64,000 nt of DNA. Source: Pseudomonas quercus (GTDB lineage Bacteria; Pseudomonadota; Gammaproteobacteria; Pseudomonadales; Pseudomonadaceae). Shown one piece after another: positions 33,841-42,504 of the stretch. The notes under the pieces were generated by a model, which searched no databases, was not told the DNA's origin, and worked only from the letters and a program-made list of their open reading frames with translations. The position numbers and the translations under genes are program-made. The DNA is taken from assembly GCF_012033695.1 (NCBI RefSeq), contig NZ_JAAVJI010000014.1, forward strand, positions 1-64,000. Reading direction: 5' to 3'. Position 1 is the stretch's first letter, and each line of letters starts with the position of its first letter.

Positions 33841-34188
33841 AGGTCTGAAAATAGAAATAATAAGAAGGACGTATAAAAAGCTTCTTTGTAGAGCTTATAA
33901 AGCTTGAGGGCGAGCCTTTCTGTGGATAACCTGATTTGGGTCAGTGACGGCGGGGTAAACGCCGAGCTCAAAGGTTGTCCACAACCCGCTGTTAAGCTGT
34001 TTGAACTGTGGATAAATCCTGTGGACAATAACGATAATTATCCACAGGTGAGTTATGCACAGGGTTTTACCCCCACTGCTCCCCAGCCCTCAATGCGAGT
34101 TTTCCACAGGGCTTATCTGGCGTTCAAAATTACGAAAACGACGCCTGGGAGAGGTACGAGGCAAAGCGCTCGTACTAGGTGTGGATAA
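33841..34188. other. oriC: Chromosomal replication origin oriC
   Basis: This is the rpmH-dnaA intergenic region, where Pseudomonas origins are known to lie. An AT-rich segment at about 33845-33905 can serve as the unwinding element. DnaA boxes follow. Perfect TTATCCACA sites lie at 33921-33929 (-), 34007-34015 (-), 34038-34046 (+) and 34180-34188 (-). Near matches are TTGTCCACA at 33975-33983 (+) and 34020-34028 (-), TTATGCACA at 34053-34061 (+) and TTTTCCACA at 34100-34108 (+). The last perfect box sits just upstream of dnaA and probably mediates autoregulation. The region 33701-34259 holds no protein gene of its own. Confidence 0.93.
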
Positions 34189-34204
34189 CTCCATTGTCGG
34201 TAGG

Positions 34205-34210
34205 TACAAT
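34205..34210 (+). promoter_or_regulatory. Candidate -10 element of dnaA
   Basis: TACAAT lies 50 bases before the dnaA start and 17 bases after a perfect DnaA box. No good -35 hexamer is seen at the right distance. Confidence 0.4.
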
Positions 34211-34259
34211 GGCCGACGCTCTCTTGCCCACACGGGCTTATCTATCTCAGGGGATTCCT

Positions 34260-35735
34260 GTGTCAGTGGAAATCTGGCAGCAGTGCGTGGAATTGCTCCG
34301 CGAGGAACTGCCTGCTCAACTGTTCAATACCTGGATACGTCCGCTCCAGGTCGAAGCCGAAGGTGACGAGTTGCGTTTGTACGCACCTAATCGGTTTGTG
34401 CTGGACTGGGTGAATGAAAAATACCTTGGACGATTGCTGGAGCTGATGGCGGAGCAGTGCAACGGTGCCGCCCCGGCTGTCGCTTTGCTGATCGGTAGCC
34501 GTCGCAGCGCAACGCCCAGGATGGCGGTCAATGCACCTATGACAGCCGCTGCCGCGCCTGCTGCTGCCTCCCCTGCGCCAGTAACGCCCGCCCCAACGCC
34601 TGTAACGCCTGCTGCAGACCCGGAACCTTCCAGGGACAGCTTCGACCCTATGTCTGCACCGGCGACCACCCGCGGCGAAACGCGGAGTGTTCAAGTAGAA
34701 GGTGCGCTTAAACACACTAGCTACTTGAACCGTACGTTTACGTTCGAAAATTTTGTCGAAGGCAAATCCAACCAGCTGGCGCGGGCTGCGGCCTGGCAGG
34801 TAGCGGACAACCCCAAGCATGGATACAACCCGCTCTTTCTGTATGGTGGCGTTGGCTTGGGTAAAACCCACCTCATGCATGCGGTTGGTAACCACCTGCT
34901 CAAGAAGAACCCGAATGCCAAGGTGGTTTACCTTCATTCGGAGCGATTTGTCGCGGATATGGTCAAGGCGCTCCAGCTGAATGCGATAAACGAGTTCAAG
35001 CGCTTTTACCGTTCGGTGGACGCACTGCTGATCGACGACATTCAATTCTTCGCACGCAAGGAGCGCTCGCAGGAAGAGTTTTTCCACACCTTTAACGCGC
35101 TGCTTGAAGGTGGGCAGCAAGTGATTCTCACCAGCGATCGTTATCCCAAGGAGATAGAAGGCCTTGAGGAACGCTTGAAGTCACGCTTTGGTTGGGGCCT
35201 TACCGTTGCGGTAGAACCGCCAGAGCTGGAAACCCGCGTGGCCATCCTTATGAAGAAGGCAGACCAAGCAAAGGTTGACCTGCCCCATGACGCTGCTTTC
35301 TTCATCGCGCAACGTATCCGTTCCAATGTTCGCGAGCTGGAGGGGGCGCTTAAGCGTGTCATCGCGCACGCGCACTTCATGGGCCGTGCCATTACCATCG
35401 AGTTGATTCGCGAGTCGTTGAAAGACCTGTTGGCGCTTCAGGACAAGCTGGTCAGTGTGGACAATATTCAGCGCACCGTAGCCGAGTACTACAAGATCAA
35501 GATTTCCGACCTGCTTTCCAAGCGGCGATCAAGGTCCGTGGCTCGGCCGCGTCAAGTGGCAATGGCGCTCTCTAAAGAGTTGACCAACCACAGTTTGCCT
35601 GAAATCGGTGACGTGTTCGGAGGTAGAGACCATACCACCGTGTTGCACGCCTGTAGAAAGATCAACGAATTGAAAGAATCTGACGCGGACATTCGCGAGG
35701 ATTACAAGAACCTGCTTCGTACGCTCACTACGTGA
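34260..35735 (+). CDS. dnaA: Chromosomal replication initiator DnaA
   Basis: This 491-aa AAA+ protein binds DnaA boxes and melts oriC. The GTG at 34260 (SVEIWQQCVELLREELP) is the known Pseudomonas start and has CAGGGG about 7 bases upstream; an open ATG at 34179 would extend through the DnaA box and promoter and is rejected. Domain I is residues 1-85. A long Ala/Pro/Thr-rich domain II linker spans about 90-150. Domain III has GGVGLGKTHLMHAVGN near 200 and LLIDDIQFF near 258. Domain IV has the box-binding GGRDHTTVLHA near 460. It is first of the dnaA-dnaN-recF-gyrB run. Confidence 0.97.
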   Translation: MSVEIWQQCVELLREELPAQLFNTWIRPLQVEAEGDELRLYAPNRFVLDWVNEKYLGRLLELMAEQCNGAAPAVALLIGSRRSATPRMAVNAPMTAAAAPAAASPAPVTPAPTPVTPAADPEPSRDSFDPMSAPATTRGETRSVQVEGALKHTSYLNRTFTFENFVEGKSNQLARAAAWQVADNPKHGYNPLFLYGGVGLGKTHLMHAVGNHLLKKNPNAKVVYLHSERFVADMVKALQLNAINEFKRFYRSVDALLIDDIQFFARKERSQEEFFHTFNALLEGGQQVILTSDRYPKEIEGLEERLKSRFGWGLTVAVEPPELETRVAILMKKADQAKVDLPHDAAFFIAQRIRSNVRELEGALKRVIAHAHFMGRAITIELIRESLKDLLALQDKLVSVDNIQRTVAEYYKIKISDLLSKRRSRSVARPRQVAMALSKELTNHSLPEIGDVFGGRDHTTVLHACRKINELKESDADIREDYKNLLRTLTT

Positions 35736-35774
35736 CGCTTACGCAGCCGCCACGAAAAGGCCAGGACTGACGCC

Positions 35775-36878
35775 ATGCATTTTTCCATTCAACGTGAGGC
35801 TTTGCTCAAGCCGCTGCAATTGGTAGCCGGTGTAGTGGAGCGCCGCCAGACGCTGCCGGTGCTTTCCAACGTTCTGCTGGTGGTAGAGGGCCAACAGCTC
35901 TCTTTGACAGGCACGGACCTGGAAGTGGAACTTGTGGGCCGTGTGCAGTTGGAAGAGCCTGCTGAACCGGGTGAAATCACGGTACCGGCTCGTAAGCTCA
36001 TGGACATCTGCAAGAGCTTGCCAAATGACGCGCAAATTGATGTGCGACTGGAAGAAAACAAATTGCTGGTAAAGGCTGGGCGCAGCCGTTTTACCTTGTC
36101 TACTTTGCCCGCCAATGACTTCCCAACTGTAGAAGAAGGGCCAGGTTCGCTTACGTGCACCTTGGCACAAGGCAAGCTTCGCCGCTTGATCGAGCGCACG
36201 GGCTTTGCCATGGCGCAGCAGGACGTCCGCTATTACCTTAACGGTATGCTTCTGGAGGTGTCCACCGGCATGATCCGCGCGGTGGCGACTGATGGCCATC
36301 GCCTAGCGATGTGCTCCATGACGGCGGACCTGGGTGAAGCCGACAAGCACCAAGTTATCGTGCCACGCAAAGGCATTCTGGAGCTGGCACGCCTGCTCAC
36401 CGAGCAGGACGGTACGGTTAGCATTGTCTTAGGCATGCACCACATCCGCGCAACCACAGGTGAGTTCACCTTTACCTCCAAACTGGTTGATGGGAAATTC
36501 CCCGACTACGAGCGGGTGCTGCCCAAAGGAGGCGATAAGCTGGTGGTAGGCGATCGTCAGGCCCTGAAAGAAGCATTCAGCCGTACTGCGATTCTGTCCA
36601 ACGAGAAGTACCGAGGCATCCGTTTGCAACTGGTTGCAGGGCAGCTGAAGATTCAGGCCAACAACCCCGAGCAGGAAGAGGCTGAGGAAGAAATCAGCGT
36701 CGACTACAACGGCGGCAATCTTGAGATAGGTTTCAACGTCAGCTATCTGTTGGATGTGCTTGGTGTAATGACGACTGAGCAAGTACGCCTGGTGCTGTCG
36801 GATTCCAACAGTAGCGCCCTGGTGCAGGAAGCAGACAACGATGACTCTTCCTACGTCGTAATGCCGATGCGGCTTTGA
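35775..36878 (+). CDS. dnaN: DNA polymerase III beta sliding clamp DnaN
   Basis: This 367-aa protein forms the ring-shaped processivity clamp as a dimer of three-domain subunits. It starts MHFSIQREALLKPLQLVAGVVERRQTLPVLSN, the usual N-terminus, and ends SYVVMPMRL, the conserved C-terminus that borders the client-binding cleft. The DGHRLAMC segment near residue 175 is typical. It is 39 bases after dnaA and 13 bases before recF. Confidence 0.98.
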   Translation: MHFSIQREALLKPLQLVAGVVERRQTLPVLSNVLLVVEGQQLSLTGTDLEVELVGRVQLEEPAEPGEITVPARKLMDICKSLPNDAQIDVRLEENKLLVKAGRSRFTLSTLPANDFPTVEEGPGSLTCTLAQGKLRRLIERTGFAMAQQDVRYYLNGMLLEVSTGMIRAVATDGHRLAMCSMTADLGEADKHQVIVPRKGILELARLLTEQDGTVSIVLGMHHIRATTGEFTFTSKLVDGKFPDYERVLPKGGDKLVVGDRQALKEAFSRTAILSNEKYRGIRLQLVAGQLKIQANNPEQEEAEEEISVDYNGGNLEIGFNVSYLLDVLGVMTTEQVRLVLSDSNSSALVQEADNDDSSYVVMPMRL

Positions 36879-36891
36879 TTGCTCTTTACTG

Positions 36892-37995
36892 ATGTCCCTT
36901 TCTCGCATGTCTGTCACCGCGGTGCGAAACCTGCACCCGGTGACCCTCTTGCCCTCTCCACGCATTAACTTATTGTTTGGCGCTAACGGCAGCGGCAAGA
37001 CCAGCGTGCTCGAGGCCATTCACTTGCTGGCCTTGGCACGTTCATTTCGCAGCACGCGGTTGCAGCCTGTTATTCAATACGAGCAAGCGGCTTGTACTGT
37101 GTTCGGACAGGTCATGCTCGACAGCGAGCGCCAATGCAGCATTGGTGTGTCACGTCAACGAGACGGTGAATTCCTCATCCGCATTGATGGCGAAAATGCG
37201 CGTAGTGCTGCTCAGCTAGCCGAAGTGCTGCCCCTTCAACTGATCAACCCGGATAGTTTCCGTTTACTGGAAGGTGCTCCGAAGGTACGGCGTCAATTCC
37301 TGGATTGGGGAGTGTTCCACGTGGAACCTCGTTTTCTTCCCGTATGGCAGCGACTCCAGAAGGCTTTGAAGCAGCGGAACTCATTACTACGCCGTGGTAC
37401 ACTTGATGCCGTTTCACTCGCTGCCTGGGATCGGGAATTGACTGCGGCCAGTGGTCAGATCGACGAGTTCCGCCGTGCTTATATTCTGTCTCTCAAGCCT
37501 GTGTTTGAGCGCATATTAGCCGAATTGGTTGACCTGCCGGGTTTGACCCTGAGCTACTATCGGGGCTGGGACAAAGACCGTGAACTGAGCGAAGTGCTTG
37601 CGGCCTCGTTACTAAGGGATCGTCAATTGGGGCATACCCATTCTGGTCCACAACGCGCAGATCTGCGCCTACGCCTTGGCAACCATAATGCGGCAGAAAT
37701 CCTGTCCCGCGGGCAGCAAAAGCTCGTAGTCTGCGCCTTACGTATTGCTCAGGGCCATTTACTCAGCCAGGTGCGTCTTAATCAGTGTGTTTACCTGGTT
37801 GATGACCTACCTTCCGAACTCGACGAGCAGCACCGCAAGGCCCTATGCCGCCTGCTTGAAGAATTGAAATGCCAGGTGTTCATCACCTGCGTGAACCAAG
37901 AATTGTTGAGTGATGACTGGCAGAAGGAGACGCCTGTCTCATTGTTCCACGTGGAACATGGCCGCATTACTCAAACTGCGCATCATCAGGAGTGA
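36892..37995 (+). CDS. recF: Recombination mediator RecF
   Basis: This 367-aa SMC-like ATPase acts with RecO and RecR in gap repair and replication restart. Walker A is GANGSGKTSVLEAIHLL near residue 30; the signature ILSRGQQKLVVCALRIAQG lies near 265, and the Walker B VYLVDDLPSELD near 300. Two perfect parS palindromes lie inside the coding sequence at 37313 and 37943, so the gene also carries centromere DNA. Its stop is three bases before gyrB. Confidence 0.96.
   Translation: MSLSRMSVTAVRNLHPVTLLPSPRINLLFGANGSGKTSVLEAIHLLALARSFRSTRLQPVIQYEQAACTVFGQVMLDSERQCSIGVSRQRDGEFLIRIDGENARSAAQLAEVLPLQLINPDSFRLLEGAPKVRRQFLDWGVFHVEPRFLPVWQRLQKALKQRNSLLRRGTLDAVSLAAWDRELTAASGQIDEFRRAYILSLKPVFERILAELVDLPGLTLSYYRGWDKDRELSEVLAASLLRDRQLGHTHSGPQRADLRLRLGNHNAAEILSRGQQKLVVCALRIAQGHLLSQVRLNQCVYLVDDLPSELDEQHRKALCRLLEELKCQVFITCVNQELLSDDWQKETPVSLFHVEHGRITQTAHHQE
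37313..37328. promoter_or_regulatory. parS: parS centromere site inside recF
   Basis: TGTTCCACGTGGAACC contains the perfect 14-bp ParB palindrome. It is about 3.2 kb from oriC and in the recF codons for the FHVEPRF region. Confidence 0.93.
37943..37958. promoter_or_regulatory. parS: parS centromere site at the recF 3' end
   Basis: TGTTCCACGTGGAACA is a full 16-bp palindrome, 615 bases after the other recF site, encoding the LFHVEHG segment near the C-terminus of RecF. Confidence 0.94.
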
Positions 37996-37998
37996 AGC

Positions 37999-40419
37999 AT
38001 GAGTGACAATCAAACGTACGACTCCTCAAGCATTAAGGTCCTGAAGGGCCTGGACGCCGTTCGCAAACGCCCCGGTATGTACATCGGCGATACCGATGAC
38101 GGCAGCGGCCTGCACCATATGGTGTTCGAAGTTCTCGACAACTCGATCGACGAAGCGCTGGCCGGGCACTGTGACGAGATCACGGTAACGATCCATCCAG
38201 ACGAGTCCATATCGGTACGGGACAACGGCCGTGGTATTCCCGTAGATGTGCACAAGGAAGAAGGCGTTTCTGCAGCTGAGGTCATCATGACTGTGCTGCA
38301 TGCCGGCGGTAAGTTTGACGACAACTCTTACAAGGTCTCTGGCGGCCTGCATGGCGTTGGTGTGTCGGTAGTGAACGCACTGTCAGAGTCCTTACTGCTT
38401 ACAGTGCGCCGTAGCGGCAAGATCTGGGAGCAGGTCTACGTTCATGGTGTGCCTCAGGCGCCTATGAAAACTGTAGGAGACAGCGAAACCACCGGTACAG
38501 AAATCCACTTCAAGCCGTCAGCTGAAACCTTCAAGAACATCCACTTCAGCTGGGATATCCTCGCAAAGCGTATTCGCGAACTGTCATTCCTCAATTCGGG
38601 GGTGGGCATCAACCTGAAAGATGAGCGCAGTGGCAAGGAGGAGTTCTTCAAATATGAAGGCGGCCTTCGTGCATTCGTGGAGTACCTGAACACCAATAAA
38701 ACGACAGTGAACCAGCAGGTCTTCCATTTCACTGTTCAGCGCGAAGACGGTGTTGGCGTAGAAATCGCTCTCCAGTGGAACGACGGGTTCAATGAGAACC
38801 TGCTCTGCTTCACTAACAACATTCCTCAACGTGATGGCGGTACCCACCTTGTGGGGTTCCGTTCTGCCCTTACGCGCAACCTCAATACCTATATTGAGCA
38901 GGAAGGCCTGGCCAAGAAAAACAAGGTAGCCACCACTGGCGACGATGCCCGAGAAGGTCTCACCGCGATCATTTCAGTGAAGGTTCCAGACCCTAAGTTC
39001 AGCTCTCAAACTAAGGACAAGCTGGTTTCCTCTGAGGTCAAAACAGCCGTTGAACAGGAAATGGGAAAATATTTTTCCGATTTCCTGCTGGAAAACCCAA
39101 ACGAAGCCAAAGCAGTTGTTGGCAAGATGATAGATGCCGCACGCGCGCGTGAAGCTGCACGAAAAGCGCGTGAGATGACACGGCGTAAAGGTGCCCTAGA
39201 TATCGCCGGTTTGCCCGGCAAACTGGCAGACTGCCAGGAGAAGGACCCTGCCCTCTCCGAACTGTATCTTGTGGAAGGTGACTCGGCGGGTGGCTCTGCC
39301 AAGCAAGGTCGCAATCGCCGAACCCAAGCGATCCTGCCTTTGAAAGGGAAAATCCTGAACGTCGAAAAAGCTCGGTTCGACAAGATGATCGCGTCCCAGG
39401 AAGTAGGCACGCTGATCACGGCATTGGGCTGCGGCATTGGCCGTGAAGAATACAATATCGAGAAGCTGCGCTATCACAACATCATTATCATGACCGATGC
39501 GGATGTGGACGGGTCGCACATCCGTACGCTGCTGCTCACATTCTTCTTCCGGCAGTTACCCGAACTGATTGAGCGTGGCTACGTGTATATCGCGCAGCCC
39601 CCACTGTACAAGGTTAAAAAGGGTAAGCAGGAGCAGTACATCAAGGATGACGAAGCCATGGAGGAGTACCTCACTCAAACCGCGCTGGAAGATGCCAGCC
39701 TGCACCTGGGTGATGAGGCACCTGGTATCAAGGGTGAGGCACTGGAGCGCCTGGTGAATGATTACCGTATGGTGATGAAGACTCTCAAGCGTCTGTCTCG
39801 GTTGTACCCTCAAGACATCACCGAGCACTTCGTTTACCTCCCTCCAGTGTCCCTGGAGCAGCTTGGGGACCAAGCGGCCATGGGCGAGTGGCTTGAGCGC
39901 TTCGCAGCGCGCCTGCAGCGTTCAGAGAAGTCTGGGTTGGCGTATAAGGCCAGCCTTCGCGAGGATCGCGAGCGTAACCTGTGGCTGCCGGAGGTCGAAA
40001 TCATCTCACATGGCCTGGCAAGCTATGTGACCTTCAACAGGGACTTCTTCGGCAGTAACGATTACCGCACAGTGACAGCCCTCGGAGCCCAGCTCAACAG
40101 CCTGCTGGACGAAGGGGCCTATGTTCAGCGCGGAGAGCGCAAGAAGCCGGTAGGCGAATTCAAGGAAGCGCTGGATTGGCTCATGAACGAAACGGCCAAG
40201 CGTTACAGCATTCAACGATACAAGGGGCTGGGGGAAATGAACCCGGACCAATTGTGGGAAACCACCATGGACCCTACTGTGCGCCGTATGCTCAAAGTCA
40301 CCATCGAAGATGCGATCGCTGCCGATCAGATCTTCAATACGTTGATGGGCGATGCAGTAGAACCACGCCGCGACTTCATTGAAAGCAATGCGCTAGCGGT
40401 ATCGAACTTGGACTTCTAA
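37999..40419 (+). CDS. gyrB: DNA gyrase subunit B GyrB
   Basis: This is the 806-aa ATPase subunit of DNA gyrase. The GHKL ATPase part has EVLDNSIDEALAGHC near residue 42, DNGRGIPV near 75 and GGLHGVGVSVVNALS near 115. The TOPRIM domain contains EGDSAGGSAKQGRNR near 425 and the metal-binding DADVDGSHIRTLLLTFF near 500. An insertion between TOPRIM and the C-terminal tail, normal for gammaproteobacteria, is present. The end is SNALAVSNLDF. A strong terminator follows 40 bases later. Confidence 0.98.
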   Translation: MSDNQTYDSSSIKVLKGLDAVRKRPGMYIGDTDDGSGLHHMVFEVLDNSIDEALAGHCDEITVTIHPDESISVRDNGRGIPVDVHKEEGVSAAEVIMTVLHAGGKFDDNSYKVSGGLHGVGVSVVNALSESLLLTVRRSGKIWEQVYVHGVPQAPMKTVGDSETTGTEIHFKPSAETFKNIHFSWDILAKRIRELSFLNSGVGINLKDERSGKEEFFKYEGGLRAFVEYLNTNKTTVNQQVFHFTVQREDGVGVEIALQWNDGFNENLLCFTNNIPQRDGGTHLVGFRSALTRNLNTYIEQEGLAKKNKVATTGDDAREGLTAIISVKVPDPKFSSQTKDKLVSSEVKTAVEQEMGKYFSDFLLENPNEAKAVVGKMIDAARAREAARKAREMTRRKGALDIAGLPGKLADCQEKDPALSELYLVEGDSAGGSAKQGRNRRTQAILPLKGKILNVEKARFDKMIASQEVGTLITALGCGIGREEYNIEKLRYHNIIIMTDADVDGSHIRTLLLTFFFRQLPELIERGYVYIAQPPLYKVKKGKQEQYIKDDEAMEEYLTQTALEDASLHLGDEAPGIKGEALERLVNDYRMVMKTLKRLSRLYPQDITEHFVYLPPVSLEQLGDQAAMGEWLERFAARLQRSEKSGLAYKASLREDRERNLWLPEVEIISHGLASYVTFNRDFFGSNDYRTVTALGAQLNSLLDEGAYVQRGERKKPVGEFKEALDWLMNETAKRYSIQRYKGLGEMNPDQLWETTMDPTVRRMLKVTIEDAIAADQIFNTLMGDAVEPRRDFIESNALAVSNLDF

Positions 40420-40460
40420 GTGCTGAAGGTGGCTGCCCTCCCCTAGCCTGCCTGATATGG

Positions 40461-40492
40461 AAAAAGCCCCGGCCACCAAGCCGGGGCTTTTT
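40461..40492. terminator. Bidirectional terminator after gyrB
   Basis: AAAAAGCCCCGGC pairs with GCCGGGGCTTTTT around a short CACCAA loop. It serves gyrB on the plus strand and the convergent hypothetical gene on the minus strand. Confidence 0.93.
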
Positions 40493-40499
40493 CATGGGC

Positions 40500-41594
40500 T
40501 CAAGAAGCGTTGTTGAGGTCGTTACGGATGACAGCTTTGGGGCGCCCAGGCCAGGTGCCCGTAAGGTCTATATGCATTTCGCCTTGGGGCCATTGAGCCG
40601 CAGGAATGTCCCAAGACAATGTCTGCTTTTCATCTTTTATAAGCCCAACGAAGGTCAGTTCAAGTGAAGCATTGTGAGCATCCATGGGAATGTTGGCGAA
40701 ACTGCCAGACAAGCCGCCGGAAATAGTCACGGTCTTCTCTTGATGTCTTTTCCCATTCACTGTGTAGCTCAGCTGTGCCTTGGTGATATAGGTCGTACCT
40801 TTACGCGCTTTGCTATCTAGGTAGATGGCCAAGCCGTTGATCCGTTTGCGCCAGGCAGGAAGTACGGTTCGGCCATGGAAAGACGAGAATGCAAAGGCGA
40901 TGCCTATAGGTGCATCGGACACCTGCCCTTGCGCGGCGGGCCACAGGTGCTTGTCCAGTGAGCGTGTTTCGCGGCTATAGCTGTAGTTGGCTTTAACGGA
41001 AGCACTGGGGCCTTTGTCCCCTACCAACACGCTAAGGCCGGCCACAGTACCGCCCAGTGCATAGGTAGCGTCCCTGTCATTGGAGCCCAGGTTCAGGCCA
41101 CTGTGCGCGTATATGACCTCAGTGATGACACCGAAGCCTTGAGCGATCTGGCTACCTTGAGCAAAACCTACCTTTTTAGCTTGGCCTAGCAGCCAGTCGT
41201 ATTGATCGCTCAATACGCCCAGGTTTTTAAGCGCAGCCTCTTTAACGATGGAAAACTCAGACGCTATGGAGTCCTTGCGCTGGAACTTCCAGATCATTTC
41301 CACTTCAGGTTTGATCTGAAGCCCCGTGTTTGGATCGATTACAGAGGCTGAAGCCTTGGCATCTGCCTGGTGTCGAGTCACCCCCTCGCTGCTCAGCTTC
41401 CAAGTGGAAGACAGCGCATTTTCTTGAATAGCGGCGCCTGGAAGCGCCTCCGCTACCAGCTTGAAGGCGCCTGTGGAGGGGTCCATGAAGCCCACTGCGC
41501 CTGGCTTTATAAATGACGCTAGTGCCCAGTTACCCCACAAGTTGGGACGGCTTTGGCGAATGAGGTGTGTAAAGCGGTTGTTCCAGTCTGACAT
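40500..41594 (-). CDS. Hypothetical 364-aa soluble protein, probably beta-rich
   Basis: I do not recognise a family. There is no signal peptide or clear membrane helix, so it looks cytoplasmic. The N-terminal third (WGNWALASFIKPGAVGFMDP, then a Ser/Ala-rich part) alternates polar and apolar residues, and the central part has short Gly-rich strands (TYALGGTVAGLSVLVG). From about residue 230 a beta-sandwich-like region includes FSSFHGRTVLPAWRKRINGLAIYLD, TISGGLSGSFANIP and a final IDLTGTWPGRP. That mix of amphipathic strands could suit a pore-forming or lipid-interacting protein, but this is a guess. It is a single gene facing the gyrB terminator. Confidence 0.7.
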   Translation of the reverse strand: MSDWNNRFTHLIRQSRPNLWGNWALASFIKPGAVGFMDPSTGAFKLVAEALPGAAIQENALSSTWKLSSEGVTRHQADAKASASVIDPNTGLQIKPEVEMIWKFQRKDSIASEFSIVKEAALKNLGVLSDQYDWLLGQAKKVGFAQGSQIAQGFGVITEVIYAHSGLNLGSNDRDATYALGGTVAGLSVLVGDKGPSASVKANYSYSRETRSLDKHLWPAAQGQVSDAPIGIAFAFSSFHGRTVLPAWRKRINGLAIYLDSKARKGTTYITKAQLSYTVNGKRHQEKTVTISGGLSGSFANIPMDAHNASLELTFVGLIKDEKQTLSWDIPAAQWPQGEMHIDLTGTWPGRPKAVIRNDLNNAS

Positions 41595-41683
41595 GGGACG
41601 TGTCCTTACGATGAGGGAGGTTTAAACCTACTTCACCATGGACGGTTTATAGAGCAGGAAGCCGTTCCGCTGCCCTTCCCAGG

Positions 41684-42172
41684 TTACTCACCAATCACCA
41701 AACCATTGGAGGGCAATGGCAAGGCCGTCTTATACCGCACCTGTTTGAGCGCAAAACTTGAACGTATGTTGGCCACGCCTGGGAAGCGTGTGAGGTGATT
41801 GATAATGAAACGCTCAAGGGCATGGATGTCAGGCACAAGCACTCGTATCAAGTAATCGGCGTCTCCACTCATCAAATAGCACTCCATTACCTCTGGCCGC
41901 TGGGAAATGGCTTCTTCAAATCTTGCTAACGCACCCTCTACCTGCTTTTCCAAGCTTACATGGATAAACACATTCACATGCAAACCCAGCATCTCAGGTG
42001 CCAGTAATGTCACTTGTTGCTTGATCAGACCCAGCTCTTCCATAACCTTCACCCGATTGAAACAGGGAGTGGTGGAAAGATTTACGCAGCGCGCCAGTTC
42101 GGCATTGGTGATGCGTGCGTTGTCTTGAAGAGCGTTGAGTATGGAAATGTCCGTTCTATCCAGTTTGCGCAT
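41684..42172 (-). CDS. Lrp/AsnC-family regulator, BkdR-like
   Basis: This is a 162-aa transcription regulator. The ATG at 42172 (MRKLDRTDISIL) has AAGGAAG six bases upstream and matches the family start; an ATG at 42190 would add six residues. The HTH lies at about residues 20-45 (ARITNAELARCVNLSTTPCFNRVKVM). The RAM ligand-binding domain follows (VFIHVSLEKQVEGALARFEEAI, MECYLMSGDADYLIRV). It closely resembles P. putida BkdR, the activator of branched-chain keto-acid dehydrogenase, as I recall it, yet no bkd genes are here. It is divergent from the GMC oxidoreductase gene, which it may control. Confidence 0.88.
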   Translation of the reverse strand: MRKLDRTDISILNALQDNARITNAELARCVNLSTTPCFNRVKVMEELGLIKQQVTLLAPEMLGLHVNVFIHVSLEKQVEGALARFEEAISQRPEVMECYLMSGDADYLIRVLVPDIHALERFIINHLTRFPGVANIRSSFALKQVRYKTALPLPSNGLVIGE

Positions 42173-42504
42173 CGTACTTCCTTGGGCCATCCATCCGCGT
42201 AGATGGAAACGCTAAGATAGGGAGAAGGTAGCTGAATGCCACTAGCCAGCAGCTACAGTCTACGGTTCAAAACAGTATGTGTTACGTACCCCATAATCCG
42301 GTTTATAACCCAACAGATTATGGGGTTTAATCGTACTGAATAGTACGAAATTACGTTAAACGAAATCGACTGTGTCAGTGGCTGTGTCTGTCTGCCTTTA
42401 CCCCATGCAAAAATGCACAGCCCTCATGTTGAAAACAATCTCTCTCAGGCCAGCTTTAAGCAATAGCATGAGGTAACAAGAAGAAAAACAGCGAGGCCTC
42501 AGGC
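42173..42504. promoter_or_regulatory. Divergent Lrp/GMC control region with palindromes
   Basis: This 332-base region holds no gene. Two inverted repeats stand out. CCCCATAATC at 42289-42298 pairs with GATTATGGGG at 42316-42325 with a 17-base gap, and CGTACT at 42332-42337 pairs with AGTACG at 42342-42347. The surroundings are AT-rich. Lrp-type regulators often bind such spaced arms next to their own gene, so this is a likely operator area; the binding protein is not proven. Confidence 0.6.

Noticed and set aside
34179..34259. N-terminal extension of dnaA to an upstream ATG
   Set aside because: It would place the last DnaA box and the -10 candidate in coding sequence; the GTG at 34260 has a good Shine-Dalgarno and matches known DnaA N-termini.
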